A stretch of DNA of 64,000 nt, from contig JAPFFF010000003.1 of the NCBI GenBank assembly GCA_039105265.1, positions 7,812,001 through 7,876,000 of the forward strand, written 5' to 3'. The position numbers and the translations under genes are program-made. The notes under the pieces were generated by a model that was given only the letters and a program-made list of their open reading frames with translations, made no database searches and had not been told where the DNA came from. This stretch comes from Tritrichomonas musculus (taxonomy: Eukaryota; Parabasalia; Tritrichomonadida; Tritrichomonadidae). Below, one piece after another: positions 31,201 through 39,942 of this stretch (the first letter of the stretch is position 1; every line of letters starts with the position of its first letter).

Positions 31201-32044
31201 AATCTTCAACAAGTTCATATTCCCTCAGATTCACAAATACAAATAATTGGACAAAATGCATTCTATAAAACTTCAGCATATTTTAATTTCTCCTAATTCA
31301 CAGCTTCAAATAATTGGTGAAAGGGCATTTGCTTTTACACAAATCAGAAGCATTTCAATTCCTGCACATGTCACGCATATTTATAATGGTGCATTTAGTA
31401 AATGCAGTTGTCTAAAACATGTTGAAATCCCAATAAATTCAAAACTTCAAAAAATTGAAATAAATGCATTTTCTGAAACCGAAATTGAGAGTATTTTTAT
31501 TCCAGAAAGTCTAATTGATCTGGAAGAAGGATGGTGCAGTGTTGCACCTAAATTAACGACAATTGAAATTGATGCGAAGAATCCACGTTATTCATACATT
31601 GAAAATCAATTTCTTGTTGGCAAATCTGACAATAAAAGCGAAGATTACGATTCTCTTCTTTTTGCACGTCATGATATCACAAAAGTAAAAATCCCACCAT
31701 TCATCAAAACCATTCAAAAATATGTATTTAGTTATAATCAACAACTTCAGCAAGTTGAAATACCACTGAATTCGAAACTTCAAACGATTGATAAAGAAGC
31801 ATTTTCTTATACCTCAATTGAAAGATTTTCAATTCCTGTTCATTTCACAAAGATTGGTGAAGGTGCTTTCGCATTTTGTGAAAAACTTAGACGAATTGAA
31901 ATACCACAAAATTCAGAACTTCAAATAATTGATGCGTTTGCATTCTTTGGATCAGCACTTGAGAGTATCTTAATTCCAGCTCATGTTACCTGTATCACTT
32001 TTAGCTTGTTATGGGTTATTAATTATTTCTTTTGCTTGGGGTAA
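31201..32044 (+). pseudogene. Continuation of the broken BspA-like LRR gene
   Basis: Frame of the upstream gene continues as NLQQVHIPSDSQIQIIGQNA to about 31265. A frameshift follows, and from 31256/31277 another frame reads LQHILISPNSQLQIIGERAF through about 240 more residues of LRR_5 and one more FLVGKSD / LLFARHDI module. The repeat pattern stops at PAHVTCI (31994), precisely where a 313-bp duplicated segment begins; the last residues before the stop at 32044 derive from that foreign segment. So there are two breaks and a truncation at the 3' end. Confidence 0.7.
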
Positions 32045-32306
32045 ATTTTTTTCTTTCCCAATAAATGATTATTTTTTTGGAATAAGAACATCAATATTTT
32101 GAAAAGTTTCAAAAGCTGAAAAAAAGGTTTGTTTTTCCTTGTATCGTAATATAATATCTAATATATTAATATTAATAATAAAAGTTAACAAATAAATTAA
32201 AAAATATTTATTGAACACGTTTATTCGTTCGTGCCTGAATATTTGGGCTCACTTTTTCTATCAAAGTAGTTGTTGGCTTATTTTTTAAATCATCAAAAGA
32301 CAATGA
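31994..32306. repeat. 313-bp segmental duplication, copy 1
   Basis: Matches 32699-33012 almost perfectly; the only difference I find is around an A-run (CTGAAAAAAA versus CTAAAAAAAAA). It carries the last codons and downstream DNA of the minus-strand gene that ends at 32914, pasted into the end of the LRR gene. Confidence 0.9.
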
Positions 32307-32424
32307 AATTGACGAAAAATCAGAAATGCAAAAATCTATTTCAAAATATGTGAAAAATAATATTAATGAAATATTGATAATGATTCCAATTAGAATGGCT
32401 AAGTATTATGATTCTAAAGAGTAA
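32305..32424 (+). pseudogene. Orphan C-terminal reading frame
   Basis: An open frame of 39 codons reads EIDEKSEMQKSISKYVKNNI, NEILIMIPIRMAKYYDSKE and stops. It starts at the end of duplication copy 1 and has protein-like composition, but no family that I recognise. It may be the 3' tail of a gene cut by the rearrangement. The rest of 32425-32698 shows nothing. Confidence 0.25.
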
Positions 32425-32698
32425 AGTCATACTTATTTGAAATGTCAACTTAGAAAATAGATTTTTTGTTGTTGTTGAGTCTAATGTCATTTTTTTTTTT
32501 TTTTCAAAAAAAAAGTATAACTTTTTAATTTTTTTGTGCCTTCATATTGATGACAATCTTCTTTTTTTAAATAAAATTTAAAAATTAATTTTTCTTACCC
32601 ACTGTCAGTATTATTTTCATTTTATGTGATACTTTTTATAGAATGAAAATCAAATTACCATCTAATAGAAAAACATGCATTATTTTAAAAAATAAAAT

Positions 32699-33012
32699 AT
32701 CACTTTTAGCTTGTTATGGGTTATTAATTATTTCTTTTGCTTGGGGTAAATTTTTTTCTTTCCCAATAAATGATTATTTTTTTGGAATAAGAACATCAAT
32801 ATTTTGAAAAGTTTCAAAAGCTAAAAAAAAAGGTTTGTTTTTCCTTGTATCGTAATATAATATCTAATATATTAATATTAATAATAAAAGTTAACAAATA
32901 AATTAAAAAATATTTATTGAACACGTTTATTCGTTCGTGCCTGAATATTTGGGCTCACTTTTTCTATCAAAGTAGTTGTTGGCTTATTTTTTAAATCATC
33001 AAAAGACAATGA
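32699..33012. repeat. 313-bp segmental duplication, copy 2 (probable source)
   Basis: This copy is continuous with the intact gene on the minus strand (C-terminus SFDDLKNKPTTTLIEKVSPN), so it is probably the source of the copy at 31994-32306, 705 bp away in direct orientation. Confidence 0.85.
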
Positions 33013-36000
33013 GCTCTTATAAAAAGCATTTTCATCAATATCAATGGTTGATGAGGGAATATCAAAATTTTTGATAGCTTTACATCTATAAAAAGCATTA
33101 TTTTGAATTTTTGTTACAGTATTAGGAATTTCTATTTCTTCAAGAGATGAGCAATTAAAAAATGCTTTGTAAGGAATTTTTGTAATTGATGAAAGTATCT
33201 TAACTTTCTTTAATGATTTACATCCTGAAAATGCAACATTATCTATTCGTGTTACAGAAGATGGAATCGCCAATGACCTCAAAAAAGAGCAATTCTTAAA
33301 TGCACAAAATCCTATAGATGACACTGAATTTGGAATTTCAATTGTTTCGAGAGATGAGCAATTAAAAAAAGTTTTTTGTTCAATTGCTTTCAATGAAGAA
33401 GGTAATTTGATTTCTTTAAGTGATTTACATCCACTGAAAGAGCTTTTATCAATACTAGTAATTGATGATGGCAGATTAATTTCTGTTAAAGAGGAGCATT
33501 CATAAAATGAATGATCATTAATTTTATCGATTGATGACTTAATGTTAACTACTCTGAGAGATTTGCATTCTATGAAAACGCTTGATCCAATTGATGTAAT
33601 TGATGGAGGGAGTTCAATTTGATCTAAAGATGAACATTTTTCAAATGCCATATCACCAATTTTGGTTATTGAAGATGGTATGTCGATATTCTTAAGTGAA
33701 GTACATTTTGAAAATGCACTTTTTTCAATTGAAACAACTGATGCTGGGATATTTATTTTTGTTAATGAATAGCATCCTTTGAATGCTTTTTGACCAATTG
33801 TGGTAACACCAAAAGGAATTATTACTTCTTTAATATTTCGGCAATATAAGAATTCATTATCAGGTATGTTTTTCCAAAAAAATGGAATTGTTATGGAAGA
33901 CGAAATACCTTTTTGAACTTTTTCTTTTTGTTTTTCATAATCTGCTTGTATTTTGGAAGCAAATATACTTTTATCTTTATAAGGCAAACTGAAGTAATAA
34001 ATTGATTTTTCATGATAATCAATTATTTGATTAATATGATCATATTGTGAGCCAATTATTTTTTTCAGCATTTCAATCGATTGTTTTATATTATTTTCGA
34101 GTTCTGCTTGATTCTTTTTGTTTTCTTTTTTATAATCAGTTCTGCTTAATAATTGCTTCAATTGTTCGATATTTTTATTTTGCTTTTCAATTTGAGCTTG
34201 ATAATTATTTTTCATTTGATCAATTTGAGTTGTATTATTTTGGCATTTTTGCTTAATTATTTTTAAAGATTGAAGTATGAAATCATGATCATTTTTTTCA
34301 AGTTTTTGGAGTGATTCAAATGATTTTACTATTTCTTTTATTTTTGAATCTGATTCATTTATCTTCATATTTGAATCTTTTATTTTCTTTTTTATTTCAG
34401 ATATTTCTGTGCTTTGTTGATTTTGGCTGTTTATATTATCTTTTTTCATTTTATTTATAATTTGTTTTATTGCCAAAATCTCGTTTTTAAGTTGACTCAT
34501 TTGACTTGAATTTGAATCCTCTACTTTTTTTATTGATTGTTCAATATTAAGTTTGTTGTTTTTTTGTGTTCTATTGATTTCTAAAATACTATTTTTAATT
34601 TCTTGTATAGATTTTTCAGTATTTTGATGATTTACTTCATTTTGCTGTTTCAATGTTTGATATTCATTTTTAAAATCAACTACAAGCTGTTTTAATGTTT
34701 CAAAATCTTTTGTCAATTTTTTAAAAATCAATTGGTTATTATCTTTTTGGTTTTTGATTGTTTGGTTGATTTCTTTGATCGATTTATTTTTCAATTCTTT
34801 TTGTTGGTTTTCAAGAGCATCAATTGATTGCCTCATTTTTTGATTATTTTCTTCATTTTTATTTTGTTGCATTTCATAGATTTTGCTGATTCCACATATT
34901 GTATCGTCAATTTGTTTGAACTTTTCTTTTTGTGCATCTAGATTTGACTGAATACTCTTTTCAATTTCACCAAATCTTTCATTCTGAGAAATTTGATTTG
35001 ATTGAAAATTATTTTCAATCTCAGCAAACTTTTCTTTTTGGGAATCTTGATTTAGTTGAAAATTCTTTTCAATTTCATCAAACTTTTCTTTCTGTGCATT
35101 TTGATGTAGTTGAATGTTCTTTTCTATTTTATCAATTTTTTGTTTTTGTGCTTTGTGATTTGATTGAATATTCTTTTCTATTTTACCAAATCTTACTTTT
35201 TGTGCATCTTTGTTTGATTGAAAATTCTTTTCAATTTCATCAAACTTTTCTTTTTGTGCATTTTGATTTAGTTGAATGTTCTTTTCAATTTCACCAAACT
35301 TCTCATTCTGAGCGTTTAAGTTTAGTCTAATTATATTTTCTATTTCATCAAATTTCTCTTTTTGTACCTTTTGATTTGACAGTAAATCTTTTTCAGTTTG
35401 TATAAATTTCTGATTAGTTAGTTCTTGATAATTTTCATGCTGTTTTTGTTGATTCAATATGTTTTGTCTTATTTCACTATTTTCTTTTTGAAGTTGGTTG
35501 TTTCTGGTATTCAAATTTTCAATATCCTGCCCAAGAACAGATGATATATCATCTATTTTTTGATTTATGGTTTCTACAAATGAATCGTTATGTAATGGAC
35601 AAAATCCAAAATGATCTTCAGCTTTAGAAACAGATTCTTTTAAAATGTCTTTTGATAATTTACAGCTATCAAGACTTTTGAGTAAAACATACAATTTCAT
35701 TTGTAAAGTTTCATTTGGACATTTTGTAATAAAATGATATGCATTGTCATGATTGATTAATGTTCGTTGTTTGTCATTAAAAATGTTGTAAAGTGAATTG
35801 ATTGGAAGATTGTATAAATTTTGTGGATAATTAAGTATATAGAAGTCAAGATTTTGAGCAATATATCTTTCTGTTATTTCAATATCGTTTTTTTGTGTTT
35901 GGGCATTGTTAATGATAGCTAATTTCAAAATATCATCATATTGATCGATCATAATTATATCTTTTAAAACTCCAAATTCTTCGCATAAACAATGGTATTG

Positions 36001-36216
36001 GTATATATTTTCGCAAGTAACTTCTGGAATCTTCGTCTTATCTAATAAACACTGAATAAATGAGAAGAAAACATTTGGCTGAGCATTGGTTTGAACAATG
36101 TATGACTTTTGGGTGAACAATTCATCACGAATCTTTTTACTAATTTCTCCTAAATTGTCATAGCTTAATTGAACTTTGATTTCTTTATCATTTAGCTTAA
36201 AATAATAACTATTCAT
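32914..36216 (-). CDS. BTB-like / coiled-coil / BspA-like LRR chimera
   Basis: A 1100-residue protein from the ATG at 36216. Residues 1-230 resemble the divergent BTB-like N-terminal region of trichomonad proteins (FKLNDKEIKVQLSYD, IQCLLD, ITERYIAQNLDFYIL). Residues about 235-760 are a continuous coiled coil, of which about 275-440 are nine 18-residue repeats (QKEKFDEIEKNIQLNQNA type). Residues about 790-1060 are regular LRR_5 units (SLTKINIPASVVSIEKSAF). The design puts an oligomerising rod between a protein-interaction head and an LRR ligand-binding end, so an intracellular scaffold is plausible. No signal or membrane segment. The 3' end is duplicated 0.7 kb downstream. A 28-bp palindrome lies 163 bp before the start. 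Confidence 0.8.
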   Translation of the reverse strand: MNSYYFKLNDKEIKVQLSYDNLGEISKKIRDELFTQKSYIVQTNAQPNVFFSFIQCLLDKTKIPEVTCENIYQYHCLCEEFGVLKDIIMIDQYDDILKLAIINNAQTQKNDIEITERYIAQNLDFYILNYPQNLYNLPINSLYNIFNDKQRTLINHDNAYHFITKCPNETLQMKLYVLLKSLDSCKLSKDILKESVSKAEDHFGFCPLHNDSFVETINQKIDDISSVLGQDIENLNTRNNQLQKENSEIRQNILNQQKQHENYQELTNQKFIQTEKDLLSNQKVQKEKFDEIENIIRLNLNAQNEKFGEIEKNIQLNQNAQKEKFDEIEKNFQSNKDAQKVRFGKIEKNIQSNHKAQKQKIDKIEKNIQLHQNAQKEKFDEIEKNFQLNQDSQKEKFAEIENNFQSNQISQNERFGEIEKSIQSNLDAQKEKFKQIDDTICGISKIYEMQQNKNEENNQKMRQSIDALENQQKELKNKSIKEINQTIKNQKDNNQLIFKKLTKDFETLKQLVVDFKNEYQTLKQQNEVNHQNTEKSIQEIKNSILEINRTQKNNKLNIEQSIKKVEDSNSSQMSQLKNEILAIKQIINKMKKDNINSQNQQSTEISEIKKKIKDSNMKINESDSKIKEIVKSFESLQKLEKNDHDFILQSLKIIKQKCQNNTTQIDQMKNNYQAQIEKQNKNIEQLKQLLSRTDYKKENKKNQAELENNIKQSIEMLKKIIGSQYDHINQIIDYHEKSIYYFSLPYKDKSIFASKIQADYEKQKEKVQKGISSSITIPFFWKNIPDNEFLYCRNIKEVIIPFGVTTIGQKAFKGCYSLTKINIPASVVSIEKSAFSKCTSLKNIDIPSSITKIGDMAFEKCSSLDQIELPPSITSIGSSVFIECKSLRVVNIKSSIDKINDHSFYECSSLTEINLPSSITSIDKSSFSGCKSLKEIKLPSSLKAIEQKTFFNCSSLETIEIPNSVSSIGFCAFKNCSFLRSLAIPSSVTRIDNVAFSGCKSLKKVKILSSITKIPYKAFFNCSSLEEIEIPNTVTKIQNNAFYRCKAIKNFDIPSSTIDIDENAFYKSSLSFDDLKNKPTTTLIEKVSPNIQARTNKRVQ
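34897..35390 (-). repeat. 54-bp tandem repeats coding for the coiled coil
   Basis: About nine imperfect 54-bp units, each encoding an 18-residue segment of the QKEKFDEIEKNIQ type. Units differ at several positions, so the array is older than the 138-bp one at 1.2 kb. Confidence 0.8.
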
Positions 36217-37007
36217 CAAGTGTAGTCTTTCTTCTTATTAAAAAATGAAATGTTTGATCTTTGTTTAACGTCAATTATTAACATCTTTTTGCATTTTACG
36301 GTAAAATTTGCAAAAAAACAAGATTTCATTCATTAACGTCAGATAATTTCTGCCATATAAATTTTTTCCAAAATATTTTGAATTCATTTAACGTTAAATG
36401 AATTCATTCACCCTATATTTTCAAATCAGAAAGATTTTTATTAATAAATTTTATAAATATTGTAGTCGAAACAAAAAGATTTTTGATTGGAAATTTTTTT
36501 TAAGGGGGTAGTTCGTTTGCAATATCTCGTTATATACATTGTTTCAAAAAGATATATTAATATATTTATGATTGTTATATACCACATATTTTATTAAAAC
36601 AATAAAAAAAATGAACTTCATTGACAAGATGATCTCATAATATCTCTTTTTTCCAAATCTTAATTTTTGAATTCCGCTGAGGAATAACATTAGAAATGAG
36701 CTATTATAAATGATTTAACTATCATTTTTTTAATATTTCAAAGTGAATATGATATATGATTATTTTTGTAAACCCTATTTTTTTGTTTTTTTACAAAAAC
36801 ATGAATATTAGATATTTTTTAAAACGCATGCATAGTTTTTTATTCTATGCCCTAAATTATTTATACATATATTTTGAAATTTGCGTTTTTTTGTTGAAAT
36901 TCTTTCTTAGTTATTCGTAGCCTACTCAAAATAAAAGAAAAAATAGAAAGTATCAAATAATTAGCAGTTAATTTATTGATTGATTTATAAATGATAAAAA
37001 ATTGAAA
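36217..37007. other. Intergenic region upstream of the chimera gene
   Basis: Contains three copies of TTAACGT (near 36269, 36334 and 36388), one inside a perfect palindrome. The remainder is AT-rich without recognisable genes. Confidence 0.5.
36379..36406. promoter_or_regulatory. Perfect 28-bp palindrome with central AACGTT
   Basis: Half-site TGAATTCATTTAAC is followed directly by its exact complement, with no loop. It lies 163 bp upstream of the ATG at 36216. Two more TTAACGT sites lie between it and the gene. A binding site for a dimeric factor (trichomonad Myb-type proteins bind AACG-containing sites) is possible but inferred. Confidence 0.5.
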
Positions 37008-37601
37008 TTATTTTTTATCATTTTCATTAATTTCTGTTGCTGTTTTTATCGGAGATTGTTTTTGAAGCATTTTGAGTTGTTCAGTTAGTCTTTGAATTTC
37101 TTCATTTTTCCCTTCTATTTCCTTTTTTTGACTTATTTCCATTTCTCTATACATTAATTTCATTCGGTTTATTTGACTTTCAAATTCATTTTTCTGTCTC
37201 TCAAATTCATTTTTCTGTCTTTCAAATTCATTTTTCTGTCTCTCAAATTCATTTTTCTGTCTCTCAAATTCATTTTTCTGTCTTTCAAATTCATTCTTCT
37301 GGATTTGTAGTTTTTCTTCAAATTCTCTTTTTTGTTTTTGTAATTTTTCTTCAAATTCATTTTTCTGGTTTTCCAATTTTGCTTCAAATTCTCTTTTTTG
37401 TTTTTGCAATTTTTCTTCATTAGATTCAAGTTGGCTGTTTTCCACTTCTATGCCACATTTTCTTTTCTCAATTTGTTTTTTATGCTCTTTATCTGCTCCT
37501 TCAATTAGTTTTTTTCTTTTTTCAAGCTCGTTAGAGAGAAGATCAACAATTTCAATATGATTTTTTTCTTTTGCATAGTCAATAGCAGTCTTATGAATCA
37601 T
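37008..37601 (-). CDS. Ankyrin end unit with Lys/Glu coiled coil
   Basis: A 197-residue frame from the ATG at 37601. The first 25 residues (KTAIDYAKEKNHIEIVDLL) are the last ankyrin repeat of the split locus that begins at 38617. The rest is a highly charged coiled coil; residues about 100-140 are five to six exact copies of the heptad QKNEFER, encoded by a 21-bp tandem repeat at about 37180-37300, and longer QKxEFEEKL units precede them. It ends in ENDKK. Because an ankyrin protein should not start in its last repeat, this is probably the 3' part of a longer gene, not an independent one. Confidence 0.6.
   Translation of the reverse strand: MIHKTAIDYAKEKNHIEIVDLLSNELEKRKKLIEGADKEHKKQIEKRKCGIEVENSQLESNEEKLQKQKREFEAKLENQKNEFEEKLQKQKREFEEKLQIQKNEFERQKNEFERQKNEFERQKNEFERQKNEFERQKNEFESQINRMKLMYREMEISQKKEIEGKNEEIQRLTEQLKMLQKQSPIKTATEINENDKK
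37180..37300 (-). repeat. 21-bp tandem repeat (heptad QKNEFER)
   Basis: At least five consecutive copies of a 21-bp unit (plus-strand TCAAATTCATTTTTCTGTC with C/T variation) encode one coiled-coil heptad each. Near identity points to recent slippage. Confidence 0.85.
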
Positions 37602-38617
37602 TTTTCTTTGAAATTCCAGAAATGATTGATGCTCTGAATATCATTAAAAAAGCTAGTTGTTGATGCTATGAATGTTTCTGAATTTAAATGGCTTTACAGT
37701 TAATATCAATTCCTTCTTGACTTAATAATAGTTCAACTTCTTCTTTACAACCATACTTTGCAGCACGCATCAATGGAGTTTTATTAAATATTAGTGTTCA
37801 ATTCCATAAATAATTTTAATATTTAATGTTATTTAATATTTAATTTTAATTTTATGGAAAAAAAAAGATTTCAATGATATGAATATTTTTGAACTCAAAT
37901 GGTTTTACTGTTGATATCAATTCCTTTTTGCTTTAATAATAACTCAACTATTTCTTTATAGCCAATAACTGCAGCATAATGCAATGCAGTATTATTAAAT
38001 CCTGGTGCTAAATTCCTGTATCGTCTTTATAGTTGATATCAATTCCTTCTTGATTTAATAATAATTTTACTACTTCTGTATGGCCTGAAGATGCAGCATA
38101 AATCAAAGGAGTAACATAAAATGCTAGTATTCAATATTTCAAATCATTAATAATTCCAATGCATGAAGTATCTATGGAGTTGATATCAATTCCTTCTTGA
38201 TTTAGTAATAATTTCACTATTTCTGTATTGCCTTGGTCTGCAGCAAAATGCAATGGAGACTTATTAAATACTTCGTGTTCAATTCCATGAATAATTTCAA
38301 TATTCAATGCCATGAAATAAAAATTGATTTCAATATGAATGTTTTTGAATTCAATTGGTGCATAGTTGACATCAATTCCTTCTTGATTTAATAATAATTC
38401 AACTATTTCTGTATGGCCAAATGCAACAGCATACACTAATGGAGTAATGTTAAATATTAGTATTCAATATCATGAATAATTTCAATATTTAAATATTTAT
38501 GTCATGGCAGTTGATATCAATTTTTTCACTCATGAGAAGTTGTCGAACAGTTTCAAGTTTTCCATCTTCACAAGCATATAAAAGTTGTCGAACTGTTTCA
38601 AGTTTTTGTTCACTCAT
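37602..38617 (-). pseudogene. Split ankyrin array (5' part of the 37-kb locus)
   Basis: An ATG at 38617 starts MSEQKLETVRQLLYACEDGK, LETVRQLLMSEKIDIN, then stops at 38489. Downstream on the same strand are ankyrin units TPLVYAVAFGHTEIVELLLN, SPLHFAADQGNTEIVKLLLN, TPLIYAASSGHTEVVKLLLN, TALHYAAVIGYKEIVELLLK and TPLMRAAKYGCKEEVELLLS, each ending in EGIDIN. The longest open piece is 38131-38436 (101 residues). Between units lie spacers of about 20-170 bp with stops in most; they end in a shared tail resembling ACTAATATTTAATAA just before TPL. Units keep intact codons while spacers do not. Either a decayed gene or one with non-canonical introns. Confidence 0.6.
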
Positions 38618-38961
38618 TTATTTTGATAAAATATACGTTTTTTTCCCCCAGAAAATTTTCACAAATATTCTGAGAAAAATTGGTGCAACGGCTGAAATCT
38701 TGTGATTGAATTTATTAGTTAGATTGAATTTATTATAAATATATTAATAAAAAGCTTATAAAAGAATTTTTAAATATATTCATGTTTTAAATTTTAAGAT
38801 ATGAGTAAAACAAAAAATGCCAATAACGAGCTATTACAATTTCATTCAAAAAATAATATAAAATACATTCAAAAAAAATTCAATAAATCCAATTCAATTT
38901 TTTAAAAAAATATAACAATAATAAATAAGTGCTAAAAATAAAAGATCGATTATCAATATTG

Positions 38962-39332
38962 AAAAATTTTAAGGTTCTCCTTCCCTAAAAAAAATGTAAA
39001 TTATTCAATATTGAATTAGCTCATAGAATATATAATTCAATAGAGCATTTTTCGGAAAAAGTTTTGGTTAAAAATATAAAAATTTGACCTTAACGATTAA
39101 ATCTTATTTTTTTCAAATTTTTATCGATTTTTTATTTTAATGATTTCAATCTGTAAAAAAAATAAAATCGATAAGATATCATGATAATGTTTTTATTTAA
39201 TAATTTAAAATATATATCTGCGTAAATATTATATTTTAATTCTTTTTTAAAGACGATATTTATGCACATTTTATTTGTGAACTCTAATTGAATTTAATCT
39301 ATTGAATTTGAAAGGAGAACCTTAAAATTTTT
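38962..39332. mobile_element. MITE-like element with 21-bp terminal inverted repeats
   Basis: Ends at 38962-38982 and 39312-39332 are perfect 21-bp inverted repeats (AAAAATTTTAAGGTTCTCCTT). Inside both ends lie further imperfect ATTCAAT-type inverted matches. The 371-bp element has no coding frame. I see no clear target-site duplication. Confidence 0.55.
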
Positions 39333-39403
39333 TAACTGATTACTTCACATATTTGTATTAAATTAATTAAAGTTGATTTCTTTACATAATAAGTTAGAAT
39401 ATA

Positions 39404-39842
39404 TTTTTTTATTATGTTGCTGGTGTCAAAGATGGAATCATTTCCGTTTTTTCATGGGGAATGGTTGCAGGTGTTTTGTACTATACATACTATCTAATTG
39501 TTAAAAAGTCATACTTAGGTATACAATATGGTGATATGATGATTTTAATAATGTCTATGATGCTTGGAACAATGGTAATATACAAAGCTCTCGTATTAAT
39601 AGAAGAATTTGAAAGAAAAAAAAAATATCTTCAAGAATATTTGCTATTGTTGAGAAAAATCCAGAAACAGATAGACATAAAGGTTCATACAAAATTAATG
39701 GAAATGATCATATTAAAGGAAAAGTTGAGTTCCATAATGTCACATTATCAAAATCGATGACAACTGTTCTGCCAGATATTAGTAATACTTTCTACAACTT
39801 ATCAGGAAAGACAAAAATATCATTTTCTTCTTCATTGACTTA
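39404..39842 (+). pseudogene. Remnant of an ABCB-type (MDR-like) transporter
   Basis: The plus strand encodes the end of a transmembrane domain (FSWGMVAGVLYYTYYLIVKK, IQYGDMMILIMSMMLGTMVI) and then, in a second frame, the linker and start of the nucleotide-binding domain (IFAIVEKNPETDRHKGSYKI, GKVEFHNVTLS, VLPDISNTFYNLSGKT). The frame change falls in an A10 run at about 39622. The NBD stops before the Walker A motif, and no upstream membrane helices are present. A half- or full-size ABCB exporter is the parent. The relic is too short to be functional. Confidence 0.7.
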
Positions 39843-39942
39843 AATGAGAGATTGAAGAAAGTGTCAATTCTAACATCATTGTCTTCACTGATAAATGCAG
39901 TGATTCCATCATTTGTAACTTCGATTAAAAGTATATTTATAA

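Noticed and set aside
34932-35330. 132-codon Phe/Gln-rich frame on the plus strand
   Set aside because: Antisense shadow of the 54-bp coiled-coil repeats.
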